Origin: Streptomyces sp. NBC_00539
Lineage (GTDB): Bacteria > Actinomycetota > Actinomycetes > Streptomycetales > Streptomycetaceae
DNA length: 64,000 nucleotides
Assembly (NCBI RefSeq): GCF_036346105.1
Contig: NZ_CP107811.1
Span: 1,364,001-1,428,000 of the forward strand
Direction: 5' to 3'
Under the pieces are notes generated by a model. It ran no database searches. It worked only from the letters and a program-made list of their open reading frames with translations, and had not been told where the DNA came from. Shown in pieces: positions 25,795 through 34,537 of the stretch (position 1 is the first letter of the stretch; each line of letters starts with the position of its first letter). A program made the position numbers and the translations under genes.

Positions 25795-27621
25795 ATGTTG
25801 CGCGAGTTCACCGTCCCACCCGTGGTCGCAGGCATGCCGACCGGCGGCCTGGCCGACATCGTCTTCCAGCATGCCCGCGAGGACCCGGACCGGGTCGTGC
25901 TCGGCCGCAAGACGGACGGGGTCTGGGGCGACGTGACCTCCGGCGAGCTGGCCGAGGAGGTACTGGCGCTCGCGAAGGGGCTGCTGGCCCAGGGCATCGG
26001 CTTCGGCGACCGGGTCGCGGTGATGTCCCGGACCCGGTACGAGTGGACCCTGTTCGACTTCGCCCTGTGGGCCATCGGCGCCCAGCCCGTGCCCGTGTAC
26101 CCCACGTCCTCCGCCGAGCAGGTGCACTGGATCCTGCACGACTCCGGGTGCACGGGCTGCGTCGTCGAGAACGAGGACCAGGCCATGACCGTCGGCTCGG
26201 TCATCGAGCACCTCCCCGGCCTGCGCAGGCTGTGGCAGCTCGACGCCGGGGCCGTGGCCGAACTGGTCGCGGACGGGGCGGGGGTGGCGCCCGACGTGGT
26301 GCACCGGCACCGCCGGGCGGTGACGCCGGACGCGGTCGCCACCGTCATCTACACCTCCGGAACCACCGGCCGCCCCAAGGGCTGTGTCCTCACCCACGCG
26401 AACTTCATGTTCGAGGCCGACACGATGGTGACCCGATGGGAGTCGGTCTTCCAGGCCGGGTCAGGCGAACAGCCGTCCACGCTGCTCTTCCTGCCGCTGG
26501 CCCACGTCTTCGGGCGGATGGTGGAGGTGGCGGCCGTCCGCGCCCGGGTCAAGCTCGGGCACCAGCCGGTGCTGGCGGCGGCCGAGCTGCTGCCCGACCT
26601 CGCCGCGTTCCGGCCGACGTTCGTGCTGGGGGTCCCGTACGTCTTCGAGAAGGTGTTCGCGGCGGCCCGCCGCAAGGCGGAGGCCGAGGGGCGCACCGGC
26701 CCCTTCGACCGGGCGGTGGAAACCGCCGTGCGGTACGCGGAGGCACGCGAGCAGAAGGCCTTCGGTACCGGCCCGGGCCCCTCCGCCGGGCTGCGCATGG
26801 AGCACCAGCTCTTCGAGAAGCTGGTGTACGGCAAGGTCCGCGAGGCGATGGGCGGCCGGGTCCGGCACGCGATGTCGGGCGGATCGGCGATGTCGCGCCG
26901 GCTGGGCCTGTTCTTCGACGGCGCGGGCATCACCGTCTACGAGGGCTACGGCCTGACGGAGTCGTCGGCGGCGGCCACCGCGAACCCGCCGGGGGCGACG
27001 AAGTACGGGACGGTGGGCCCGCCCATCCCCGGCTGCACGGTGCACATCGCCGACGACGGGGAGGTCTGGCTGCACGGCGGCCACATCTTCTCCGGGTACC
27101 TGAACGATGCCCGCGGCACGCAAGAGGTGCTGCGCGGCGGCTGGCTGGCGACCGGGGACCTGGGCCGGCTGGACGACGACGGGTACCTGACCATCACCGG
27201 GCGCAAGAAGGAGATCCTCGTGACCTCCAACGGCAAGAGCGTCTCTCCGACGGCCCTGGAGGAACGGGTGCGGTCGCATCCGCTGGTGTCGCAGTGCGTC
27301 TTGGTGGGCAACGACCGCCCGTACATCGCGGCGCTGCTGACACTGGACGTGGAGGGCGTCGCGCACTGGCTGTCGATGCGGGGGCTGCCGCAGCGCGCGG
27401 CGGCGGAGCTGGTGCACGACGAGGAGCTGACGGCGGAGGTGCGCAGGGCCGTGGTCGCCGCGAACACGCTGGTCTCGCAGGCCGAGGCGATCCGCACGTT
27501 CCGGGTGCTGGCCGGGCAGTTCACGGAGGAAGGCGGGCTGCTGACCCCTTCCCTCAAGTTGAAGCGGAGGGCGATCGAGAAGGCCTATGCGGCGGAGGTC
27601 GCGGCCATGTACGCGCACTGA
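25795..27621 (+). CDS. Long-chain fatty-acid--CoA ligase (FadD15-like)
   Basis: The 608-residue adenylate-forming enzyme activates fatty acids with ATP and CoA. The P-loop TVIYTSGTTGRPKGCVLTH lies near residue 183, the YEGYGLTESSAA motif near 383, the hinge TGDLGRLDDDGYLTITGRKKEIL near 460, and the C-terminal lysine region LKLKRRAIEKAY near the end. The pattern matches FACL/AMP-binding long-chain ligases of actinobacteria, not short acetyl-CoA synthetases. ATG 25795 follows GAGAGGAG. It stands alone with an aldo/keto reductase after it; no lipid operon is adjacent. Confidence 0.93.
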   Translation: MLREFTVPPVVAGMPTGGLADIVFQHAREDPDRVVLGRKTDGVWGDVTSGELAEEVLALAKGLLAQGIGFGDRVAVMSRTRYEWTLFDFALWAIGAQPVPVYPTSSAEQVHWILHDSGCTGCVVENEDQAMTVGSVIEHLPGLRRLWQLDAGAVAELVADGAGVAPDVVHRHRRAVTPDAVATVIYTSGTTGRPKGCVLTHANFMFEADTMVTRWESVFQAGSGEQPSTLLFLPLAHVFGRMVEVAAVRARVKLGHQPVLAAAELLPDLAAFRPTFVLGVPYVFEKVFAAARRKAEAEGRTGPFDRAVETAVRYAEAREQKAFGTGPGPSAGLRMEHQLFEKLVYGKVREAMGGRVRHAMSGGSAMSRRLGLFFDGAGITVYEGYGLTESSAAATANPPGATKYGTVGPPIPGCTVHIADDGEVWLHGGHIFSGYLNDARGTQEVLRGGWLATGDLGRLDDDGYLTITGRKKEILVTSNGKSVSPTALEERVRSHPLVSQCVLVGNDRPYIAALLTLDVEGVAHWLSMRGLPQRAAAELVHDEELTAEVRRAVVAANTLVSQAEAIRTFRVLAGQFTEEGGLLTPSLKLKRRAIEKAYAAEVAAMYAH

Positions 27622-27775
27622 CGGCGCGCACGCGCCGGTCCGGAGGCCGGGGACCGGCCGTTAGGCCGCCCGGATGGCGGGAATACGTCCTGGGCGTGGC
27701 CGGTTGTCGTCCGACACGTCGTCGCAGGCGCACCGGCACGACCCCACCCCACCCGATCGCGAGGAACGACCCGAC

Positions 27776-28624
27776 GTGAACCAGGTCCCCGGCATCAAGC
27801 TCAACAACGGCACCCTCATGCCCCAGCTCGGCTACGGCGTCTGGCAGGTCCCGGACGACGAGGCGGAGCGGGCGGTGGGCACGGCGCTGGAGGCGGGCTA
27901 CCGCAGCGTCGACACCGCCGCGATCTACGGCAACGAGAAGGGCACCGGCAAGGCGCTCGCCGCGTCCGGTGTGCCGCGCGAGGAGCTGTTCGTCACCACC
28001 AAGCTCTGGAACGGCCCGTCGCAGCGCTGGGGCCGGGACGAGGTGCTGCGCGCGTTCGACGACTCGCTGGCCAAGCTGGCGCTGGACCACGTCGACCTGT
28101 ACCTGATCCACTGGCCGCGCCCGATGCGCGACGACGTCCTGGCCATCTGGCGGACCTTCGAGGAGATCGCCGCGAGCGGCCGCGCGAAGGCGGTCGGCGT
28201 GTCGAACTTCCGCCCGGCGGACCTGGAGCGGCTCGGTGAGGTGTCCGACCTGGTCCCGGCGGTGAACCAGATCGAGCTGCACCCGCTCCTCCCCCAGACC
28301 GAGCTGCGCACCCTGCACGCCCGCCTGGGCATCACCACGGAGGCCTGGTCCCCGCTGGGGCAGGGCAAGGAGCTGCTGACCCTCCCGGCGGTGGCCACGG
28401 TAGCGGCCAAGCACGGGCGCAGCGCCGCACAGGTGGTGCTGCGCTGGCACCTCCAGTCGGGTCACGTCGTGATCCCCAAGTCCGTCACGCCGGAGCGGAT
28501 CCGGGAGAACCTGGCCGTCTTCGGCTTCGCGCTCGACACCGAGGACATGGCGGCACTGGACGCGCTGGGCTCCGGCCCCTCGGCCCGCCGGATCGGCCCG
28601 GACCCGGACGTCTTCGACGCCTGA
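27776..28624 (+). CDS. Aldo/keto reductase
   Basis: The 282-residue (beta/alpha)8 oxidoreductase carries the catalytic tetrad D46, Y51, K76 and H112 within GYRSVDTAAIYGNE, FVTTKLWN and DLYLIHWP, and the NADPH-site IPKSVTPERIRENLAVFGF. It reduces aldehydes or ketones with NADPH; the sequence resembles 2,5-diketo-D-gluconate reductase-type (AKR5) members. GTG 27776 follows GAGGAA by ten bases. The substrate is not inferable. Confidence 0.92.
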   Translation: MNQVPGIKLNNGTLMPQLGYGVWQVPDDEAERAVGTALEAGYRSVDTAAIYGNEKGTGKALAASGVPREELFVTTKLWNGPSQRWGRDEVLRAFDDSLAKLALDHVDLYLIHWPRPMRDDVLAIWRTFEEIAASGRAKAVGVSNFRPADLERLGEVSDLVPAVNQIELHPLLPQTELRTLHARLGITTEAWSPLGQGKELLTLPAVATVAAKHGRSAAQVVLRWHLQSGHVVIPKSVTPERIRENLAVFGFALDTEDMAALDALGSGPSARRIGPDPDVFDA

Positions 28625-28684
28625 GGGGCCCGGACCGGGCGGGTTGTCCGCGGGCCGGGGCCCGGCCGGCGGCTCGGCGTCGGC

Positions 28685-29455
28685 TCAGCCGGGGCCGAAG
28701 CCGCTGACGAAGCCCTGGAGGCGGTACGTCGGCTCCTGGCGCGGGGTGTCCTGGCCGGGCAGCCGTTCCAGGCGGTCCGCCAGCTCCCGTGCACTGACAC
28801 CGCGGGGGCTGACGTGGGAGGCGTAGCGCCCGGCCAGCAGGTCGGCGGCCGCCCGGCGCGGGGTGCGGCCCTGCCCGTGGCCCGTGAACGGGGCGTCCCC
28901 GTACGGGCGCAGCCCCGCCTCGGCGGCGTGGGCGGTGACCTGCGCCGCCGCGTCCGGGGGGCCGTCCGTCAGGTGGGGGGCGAACACCTCGTCGATGTCG
29001 CTGCCCACGTCGTGCGCGGCGTCCTTGTCCACGGTGGTCAGGAAGACCCCGCCGGGACGCAGCACCCGCCCGGCCTCGGCGACCACGGCCGCCACGGCGC
29101 CCGGTTCCCGCAGCAGGTGCAGCAGCCACACCGCGCTCACCGCGTCCAGGGAGGCCGCCGGGAAGGGCAGCCGGGTCGCGTGGGCGAGTACGACCGGGAC
29201 CCCGCGCCGCGCGGCCGTCGCGGCCCTCGCGTACGAGGCGTCGGCGCCCAGGACACGCAGGCCGGGGCGGGTCAGCCGGGTGGTGACGACGCCGGTGCCG
29301 CAGCCGACGTCCAGGAGGGTGCCCGCGGTGGGCGGGAGGAGGCCGAGGACGGCGGCGGCGGCCGCCCCGGCGCGCGGGGCGCCGCCGCGGGCGGCGTCGT
29401 GGGCGACGGCCTCCGCGGCGTGGTCGACCAGCGGCGCCGGCCCGGCCCCCGGCAT
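28685..29455 (-). CDS. Class I SAM-dependent methyltransferase
   Basis: The 256-residue protein has motif I LLDVGCGTGVVTTRL (about 46-60), an acidic residue after strand 2 (LGADAS), and SAVWLLHLLREPGAVAAVVAEAGRVLRPGGVFLTTVD as post-I motifs, giving a Methyltransf_11 fold. The start ATG shares its A with the stop of the pterin dehydratase gene (TGATG at 29457-29453), so translation is coupled. Its substrate is unknown; coupling to a pterin dehydratase is no proof of a pterin substrate. Confidence 0.88.
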   Translation of the reverse strand: MPGAGPAPLVDHAAEAVAHDAARGGAPRAGAAAAAVLGLLPPTAGTLLDVGCGTGVVTTRLTRPGLRVLGADASYARAATAARRGVPVVLAHATRLPFPAASLDAVSAVWLLHLLREPGAVAAVVAEAGRVLRPGGVFLTTVDKDAAHDVGSDIDEVFAPHLTDGPPDAAAQVTAHAAEAGLRPYGDAPFTGHGQGRTPRRAAADLLAGRYASHVSPRGVSARELADRLERLPGQDTPRQEPTYRLQGFVSGFGPG

Positions 29456-29760
29456 CAGCGGGCCCCGTGGGCGGGGGCCAGCGCCTCCACTCGCTCGGCC
29501 AGGGCGAGGTCGGTCTCGGTGACCGCGTCGCCCGCGCTGTGGGTGTTCACCGACACCCGGACCGTGTTGTAGCCGAGGGTGAGGTCGGAGTGGTGGTCCA
29601 ACTCGTCCTGCACGACGGCGATGTGGGCGACGAGCGCGCTCGCCGCGAGGTGGCTGCCCAGCCGGTACGTGCGCTGGATCCGGTCGTCTTCGAAGGCCCA
29701 CCCCGGGAGTTCCCGCAGCCGGTCCTCGATCTCCTTCTGGGAAAGCGGCTCGCCCGACAT
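29455..29760 (-). CDS. 4a-hydroxytetrahydrobiopterin dehydratase (PCD/DCoH-like)
   Basis: The 101-residue protein matches the small pterin-4a-carbinolamine dehydratase family, with EIEDRLRELPGWAFED at the N-terminus, then HIAVVQDELDHHSDLTLGYNTVRVSVNTHSAG containing the paired histidines and the aromatic and His positions of the active site. It dehydrates 4a-hydroxy-tetrahydropterin to recycle the cofactor. ATG 29760 is preferred since AGGAG lies seven bases upstream; GTG 29766 would leave no space. It is the first gene of a two-gene operon with a methyltransferase. No aromatic-amino-acid hydroxylase is in the window, so another pterin enzyme elsewhere would need it. Confidence 0.88.
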   Translation of the reverse strand: MSGEPLSQKEIEDRLRELPGWAFEDDRIQRTYRLGSHLAASALVAHIAVVQDELDHHSDLTLGYNTVRVSVNTHSAGDAVTETDLALAERVEALAPAHGAR

Positions 29761-29894
29761 CCACACGCTCCTTCACGCTCCGGTCGGCCCGACTGCCTGA
29801 CGTGGTGTCAAGGTTCCCACAGCACGTGCCGTCGGGAGGCCCCCCGCGCACCGGCACGTACCGTTTCTCGCGGTCTTCCGGCTAACGTCGGGCC

Positions 29895-30689
29895 ATGACC
29901 TCTGCGGGTGTGGGCGCGCTGCTGCGTACGTGGCGGGAGCAGCGCGGTATCAGTCAGCTGGAACTGGCGGGGCGCGCCGGTTCCTCGTCCCGGCACATCA
30001 GCTTCGTGGAGAACGGCCGCTCCCGGCCCAGCGAGGAAATGGTGCTGCGGCTGGCGGAGCACCTCGACGTACCGGTGCGGGAACGCAACGTCCTGCTGGT
30101 GGCCGCCGGTTTCGCGCCCCGGTACGCCTGCACCCCGCTGGACGCGCCGGAGCTGGGCGTGCTGCGCGAGGGGCTGGAGCGGCTGCTGAACGCGTACGAG
30201 CCGTATCCGGCGCTGGTGGTGGACGCGACGTACCAGGTGGTCGCGGCGAACCGGGGCATCACGATGCTGCTGGGCGGCGTGGCGGAGCACCTGCTGGAGC
30301 CCCCGCTGAACGCGATGCGGCTCACCCTGCACCCGGAGGGGCTCGCCCCGCGGATCCACAACCTCCGCGAGTGGCGCGGGCACCTGCTGGCGCAGATGGA
30401 ACGGCAGCTCGCGACGGCCCGCTCGCGGGCGCTGCGCGCGCTGTACGAGGAGGTGTCGGCGTACCCGGTGGCGGAGCGCGGGCGGCCCGGGGACGGGGAG
30501 CCGGCGGAAGCGACCGCCTACCTCGCGCTTCCGCTGGTGATCGAGCACGAGGGACACGTCCTGTCCTTCGTGTCCTCGATCTCCACCTTCAACACGCCGA
30601 TGGACGTGACCGTCGCCGAGCTGGCCGTGGAGACCCTCCTCCCGGCCGACCCGGCGACGGCGAAGTACCTGCGCTCACTGGGCCCCTGA
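29895..30689 (+). CDS. XRE-family regulator with MmyB-like ligand-binding domain
   Basis: The 264-residue protein has an N-terminal Cro/C1 HTH (LRTWREQRGISQLELAGRAGSSSRHISFVENGRSRPS) and a MmyB-like sensor region (EPYPALVVDATYQVVAANRGITMLLG, LRLTLHPEGLAPRIHNL). It is divergent from the pterin dehydratase operon (134-bp spacer), so it may regulate that operon. ATG 29895 lacks a strong ribosome site. It is a second MmyB-type regulator in the window, of different lineage from the one at 5671. Confidence 0.88.
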   Translation: MTSAGVGALLRTWREQRGISQLELAGRAGSSSRHISFVENGRSRPSEEMVLRLAEHLDVPVRERNVLLVAAGFAPRYACTPLDAPELGVLREGLERLLNAYEPYPALVVDATYQVVAANRGITMLLGGVAEHLLEPPLNAMRLTLHPEGLAPRIHNLREWRGHLLAQMERQLATARSRALRALYEEVSAYPVAERGRPGDGEPAEATAYLALPLVIEHEGHVLSFVSSISTFNTPMDVTVAELAVETLLPADPATAKYLRSLGP

Positions 30690-30729
30690 CCGCCCCGGCG
30701 CGGCGCGGGCCGCCGGTGGCGGGTGGGGC

Positions 30730-31620
30730 TCAGAGCTCCGCGAGGTCGAGGCCGGCCTGGGCGGCGGCCGCCCGGACGGTCTGCTCCAGCAGGACGGCGA
30801 TGGTCATCGGGCCGACACCGCCGGGCACCGGGGTGATCAGCGAGGCGCGGGCGGCGGCCGACTCGAAGTGGACGTCGCCGACGTTGCCCTCGTTGTACCC
30901 GGCGTCCAGGACGACCGCGCCCGGCTTGATGTCCTCGCCCCGGATGAACTCCGCCTTGCCGACGGCGGCGACCAGCACGTCTGCCTGGCGCACGATCGAG
31001 GGCAGGTCCACGGTGCGCGAGTGACAGTAGGTGACCGTGGCGTTGCGCTCCAGCAGGAGCATCCCGGCGGGCTTGCCCAGGATCGCGCTGCGGCCCACGA
31101 CCACGGCGTGCTTGCCGGTGAGGTCGACGTCGTAGGCCTCCAGCAGCCGCATGATGCCGCCGGGCGTGCAGGAGACGAAGCCGGGGAGGCCGAAGCCCAT
31201 GGCGGCGAAGGAGTGCATGGTGACGCCGTCGACGTCCTTGCCGGGGGCGATGGCCTCGAAGGCGGCGCGCTCGTCGATGTGGTGCGGGACGGGGTGCTGG
31301 AGCAGGATGCCGCTGATCTGCGGGTCCTCGGAGAGCTCGGTGAGCTTGGCGACCAGTTCCGCGGTGGTGGTCTGCGCCGGGAGCTCCACGTGGCGGGAGG
31401 TGATCCCGGCCTTGGCGCAACGGTTCTGCTTCATGCGTACGTAGGTGACCGACGCCGGGTCCTCGCCGACCAGCACGGTCGCCAGACAGGGGGCGGTGCC
31501 GGTGCGCTCGGTGAGCTTGGCGGCCTGGGCGGCGGTCTGCTCCGAGATGCGGCGGGCGAGGGCGGTGCCGTCCATCAGCCGGGCGGTCCGGTCCGGGGTG
31601 TGGGCCTGGGCGGTCGTCAT
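30730..31620 (-). CDS. folD: FolD-type methylenetetrahydrofolate dehydrogenase/cyclohydrolase
   Basis: The 296-residue protein catalyses NADP-dependent oxidation of 5,10-methylene-THF and hydrolysis to 10-formyl-THF. Conserved features are Y60-x3-K64 (YVRMK), PGKDVDG with D131, VVGRSAILGKP at 175-184 and ITPVPGGVGPMT. The active-site QLPLP of standard FolD reads QHPVP here (residues 108-112), and FGLPGFVSCTPGGIM replaces the usual LVPCTPxG segment. This suggests a divergent paralogue rather than the main housekeeping copy. ATG 31620 follows AGGAGA. A methyltransferase is divergent across a 273-bp spacer. Confidence 0.88.
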   Translation of the reverse strand: MTTAQAHTPDRTARLMDGTALARRISEQTAAQAAKLTERTGTAPCLATVLVGEDPASVTYVRMKQNRCAKAGITSRHVELPAQTTTAELVAKLTELSEDPQISGILLQHPVPHHIDERAAFEAIAPGKDVDGVTMHSFAAMGFGLPGFVSCTPGGIMRLLEAYDVDLTGKHAVVVGRSAILGKPAGMLLLERNATVTYCHSRTVDLPSIVRQADVLVAAVGKAEFIRGEDIKPGAVVLDAGYNEGNVGDVHFESAAARASLITPVPGGVGPMTIAVLLEQTVRAAAAQAGLDLAEL

Positions 31621-31786
31621 GGGGTCTCCTGAGCGTCGCTGCGGTTTCGCGGTCGCGGTTCGCCCAGGCGCGCGGCAGTCGACGTACGGGATGCGGGTAC
31701 GCCGGGCCGCTCCCCGGTGGTGATCCACCCGAACGCCAGTCACGGCCCGCCGCCCACTCTAGTCGACCCGGCGGACGGGCCCCTTC

Positions 31787-31826
31787 GGGCGGACCCCTCG
31801 GGCGGACCCCGGCGGGCGGACTCCTC
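31787..31826. repeat. Degenerate 13-bp tandem repeat in the folD/methyltransferase spacer
   Basis: Three units built on GGGCGGACCCCTC lie at 31787-31799, 31800-31812 and 31814-31826, with a looser copy just upstream (GGCGGACGGGCCCC). They sit about 70 bp upstream of the methyltransferase start, unlike the other arrays in the window, which lie at gene ends. Confidence 0.6.
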
Positions 31827-31893
31827 GAGCGGCCCCGGCGGGCTGTGCGACAACCCGGTGGATCACCGGAACGGGAGCTGGGAGGATTCCGAC

Positions 31894-32655
31894 ATGACGC
31901 GCACTTTCGACGATCTCGTCGGCGAGGCGGACTCGGTCTCCGTGGAGGGCTGGGACTTCTCCTGGCTCGACGGCCGGGCCACCGAGCAGCGGCCCTCCTG
32001 GGGCTACCAGAAACTGCTGGGCGGGCGGCTGGCGGGTGTCCGCTCCGCCCTGGACATCCAGACCGGCGGCGGGGAGGTGCTGGCGGGCGCCGGGCCGCTG
32101 CCCCGCCTGACGGTGGCCACCGAGTCCTGGCCGCCGAACGTGGCCAGGGCCACGCGACTGCTGCACCCGCTGGGCGCGGCCGTGGTCGCGGACGCCGACG
32201 AGCCGCCGCTGCCGTTCGGCGACGAGGCCTTCGAGCTGGTCAGCAGCCGGCACCCGGTGACCGTGTGGTGGGACGAGATCGCCCGTGTGCTGACCCCGGG
32301 CGGCACGTACTTCTCGCAGCAGGTCGGTCCGGCGAGCGTCTTCGAGCTCGTGGAGTACTTCCTCGGCCCGCAGCCGCAGGAGGTGCGGCGGGCCCGGCAC
32401 CCCGACGACGCCCTCGCGGGGGCGACGGCCGCCGGCCTGGAGGTCGTGGACCTGCGCTCCGAGCGGCTGCGTACGGAGTTCCACGACATCGGCGCCGTGG
32501 TCTACTTCTTGAGGAAGGTGATCTGGATGGTGCCGGGCTTCACGGTCGGGCACTACCGCGACCGGCTGCGCGAACTGCACGAACGGATCGGGCGTGAAGG
32601 CCCGTTCGTCGCACACACCGCCCGTTTCCTCATCGAAGCCCGCAAATCGGACTGA
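31894..32655 (+). CDS. SAM-dependent methyltransferase
   Basis: The 253-residue protein has a degenerate motif I ([17 protein letters not shown]), followed by [17 protein letters not shown] and [18 protein letters not shown], consistent with a Methyltransf_11 fold. Related actinobacterial proteins are annotated as 23S rRNA (guanine) methyltransferase-like or generic methyltransferases. ATG 31894 follows GGGAGGA. It is divergent from the FolD gene, an arrangement that could link one-carbon metabolism, but that is only positional. Confidence 0.8.
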   Translation: MTRTFDDLVGEADSVSVEGWDFSWLDGRATEQRPSWGYQKLLGGRLAGVRSALDIQTGGGEVLAGAGPLPRLTVATESWPPNVARATRLLHPLGAAVVADADEPPLPFGDEAFELVSSRHPVTVWWDEIARVLTPGGTYFSQQVGPASVFELVEYFLGPQPQEVRRARHPDDALAGATAAGLEVVDLRSERLRTEFHDIGAVVYFLRKVIWMVPGFTVGHYRDRLRELHERIGREGPFVAHTARFLIEARKSD

Positions 32656-32879
32656 GGCGGGGGCGGGAGGAGGGCGGACGGATCAGGGCCGTATCGGGTT
32701 GCGCGGCCACAGCGTGGCGCAGGTCACTCAATTCAGCGCGTAACGAATCGACTCGGGCGTGCGATGAACCGACAGGTGTCCTCGCGCAGCCCGGAATACA
32801 GAGCCCCCTCGGGTCTGTTTCCCGAGTTCGCGCGATGATGTCCCGCCCACCCTTAATTGTTCGCAACGAGAGGCTCCTT

Positions 32880-34463
32880 GTGTCGCTCAGCCCGTCCCGT
32901 ACGTTCCCTCCGGAGATCGCCGAATCGGAGGCCCTCGTCGCGCTCGTCGAGCGCGGCCGCGAGCAGGGTCACATCAACGGTGACGACGTGCGTCAGGCCT
33001 TCGAGGCCGGCCGCATCCCGGTGGACCAGTGGAAGCGGGTCCTGCGCAGCCTGAACCAGGTCCTGGACGAGGAGGGTGTCGCGCTGCACGTCAGCGCGGC
33101 GCCCGCCACGAAGGCCGCCGTCAAGAAGCCCCGCAAGGCGGCGGCCGCGCCGGCCCGCACCGTGACCAAGAAGGCGACGGCCGCACCTCGCCCCATCGGC
33201 GCGCGCAAGGCATCGGCCACCGCCCCCGCCGCCGCGGCGGCGATATCCGCTCCGCAGGCCACCGCCGAGGACGAGGTGACGGCCGAGGCCGCCGCCGAGC
33301 CCAAGAAGCGCGTGGTCAAGAAGGCCGCCGCCAAGAAGGCCACGGCCACGAAGAAGACGGCCGCGGCCAAGAAGACCGGCGCCAAGGACTCCGACGAGGC
33401 CGAGACCCCGGCCGTCGAGGGCGAGGACTGGGCGGCCGAGGACCTCGCCGACGAGGTCGAGGAAGAGGCCCCCAAGGCCGGCGGCACCCAGGGCTTCGTA
33501 CTTTCCGACGACGACGAGGACGACGCCCCGGCGCAGACGGTCATGGTGGCCGGCGCCACCGCCGACCCCGTCAAGGACTACCTCAAGCTGATCGGCAAGG
33601 TCCCCCTCCTCAACGCCGAGCAGGAGGTCGAGCTCGCCAAGCGCATCGAGGCGGGTCTGTTCTCCGAGTACAAGCTCGAAGAGGAGGACGACCACAAGCC
33701 CGCGTTCAAGCGCGAGCTGGAGATCCTCGTCGAGGACGGCCGCCGGGCCAAGAACCACCTGCTGGAGGCCAACCTCCGTCTCGTGGTCTCGCTCGCCAAG
33801 CGCTACACCGGCCGCGGCATGCTCTTCCTGGACCTGATCCAGGAGGGCAACGTCGGTCTGATCCGCGCCGTGGAGAAGTTCGACTACACCAAGGGCTTCA
33901 AGTTCTCCACGTACGCGACCTGGTGGATCCGGCAGGCGATCACCCGCGCCATGGCCGACCAGTCCCGCACCATCCGCATCCCCGTGCACATGGTCGAGAT
34001 CATCAACAAGCTGGCCCGTGTCCAGCGCCAGATGCTCCAGGACCTCGGCCGCGAGCCCACTCCGGAGGAGCTGGGCAAGGAACTCGACATGACCCCGGAG
34101 AAGGTCATCGAGGTCCAGAAGTACGGCCGCGAGCCGATCTCCCTGCACACCCCGCTGGGTGAGGAGGGCGACAGCGAGTTCGGTGACCTCATCGAGGACT
34201 CCGAGGCCGTGGTCCCGGCCGACGCGGTGTCGTTCACCTTCCTCCAGGAGCAGCTCCAGTCGATCCTGGGCACGCTCTCCGAGCGTGAGGCGGGCGTCGT
34301 CTCCATGCGCTACGGCCTCAACGACGGCCAGCCGAAGACGCTGGACGAGATCGGCCGCGTGTACGGGGTCACCCGCGAGCGGATCCGCCAGATCGAGTCC
34401 AAGACCATGTCGAAGCTGCGCCACCCGTCGCGTTCCCAGGTGCTGCGCGACTACCTGGACTGA
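32880..34463 (+). CDS. hrdB: Principal RNA polymerase sigma factor HrdB
   Basis: The 527-residue group 1 sigma factor directs housekeeping transcription. After [37 protein letters not shown] comes region 1.1, then a long Lys/Ala-rich stretch (residues about 75-175) typical of streptomycete HrdB, region 1.2, region 2 ([62 protein letters not shown]), region 3 and region 4 ([20 protein letters not shown]). GTG 32880 has GAGAGG seven bases before. The leader contains a CTCGGG/CCCGAG hairpin at 32808-32826. A perfect 24-bp-arm terminator follows. It is the only primary-type sigma in the window. Confidence 0.95.
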   Translation: MSLSPSRTFPPEIAESEALVALVERGREQGHINGDDVRQAFEAGRIPVDQWKRVLRSLNQVLDEEGVALHVSAAPATKAAVKKPRKAAAAPARTVTKKATAAPRPIGARKASATAPAAAAAISAPQATAEDEVTAEAAAEPKKRVVKKAAAKKATATKKTAAAKKTGAKDSDEAETPAVEGEDWAAEDLADEVEEEAPKAGGTQGFVLSDDDEDDAPAQTVMVAGATADPVKDYLKLIGKVPLLNAEQEVELAKRIEAGLFSEYKLEEEDDHKPAFKRELEILVEDGRRAKNHLLEANLRLVVSLAKRYTGRGMLFLDLIQEGNVGLIRAVEKFDYTKGFKFSTYATWWIRQAITRAMADQSRTIRIPVHMVEIINKLARVQRQMLQDLGREPTPEELGKELDMTPEKVIEVQKYGREPISLHTPLGEEGDSEFGDLIEDSEAVVPADAVSFTFLQEQLQSILGTLSEREAGVVSMRYGLNDGQPKTLDEIGRVYGVTRERIRQIESKTMSKLRHPSRSQVLRDYLD

Positions 34464-34474
34464 TCGGACCGGCT

Positions 34475-34524
34475 CACGAAACCGGCCCGGGCCCCGTACG
34501 TACGGGGCCCGGGCCGGTTTCGTG
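34475..34524. terminator. Very long bidirectional terminator between hrdB and the permease
   Basis: Perfect 24-bp arms (34475-34498 and 34501-34524) share a two-base centre; the hairpin starts CACGAAACCGGCCC and its centre is GTACGTAC. It lies 11 bp after the hrdB stop and 13 bp after the convergent permease stop, so it serves both genes. Confidence 0.9.
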
Positions 34525-34537
34525 CAAGGGCTCCGGC

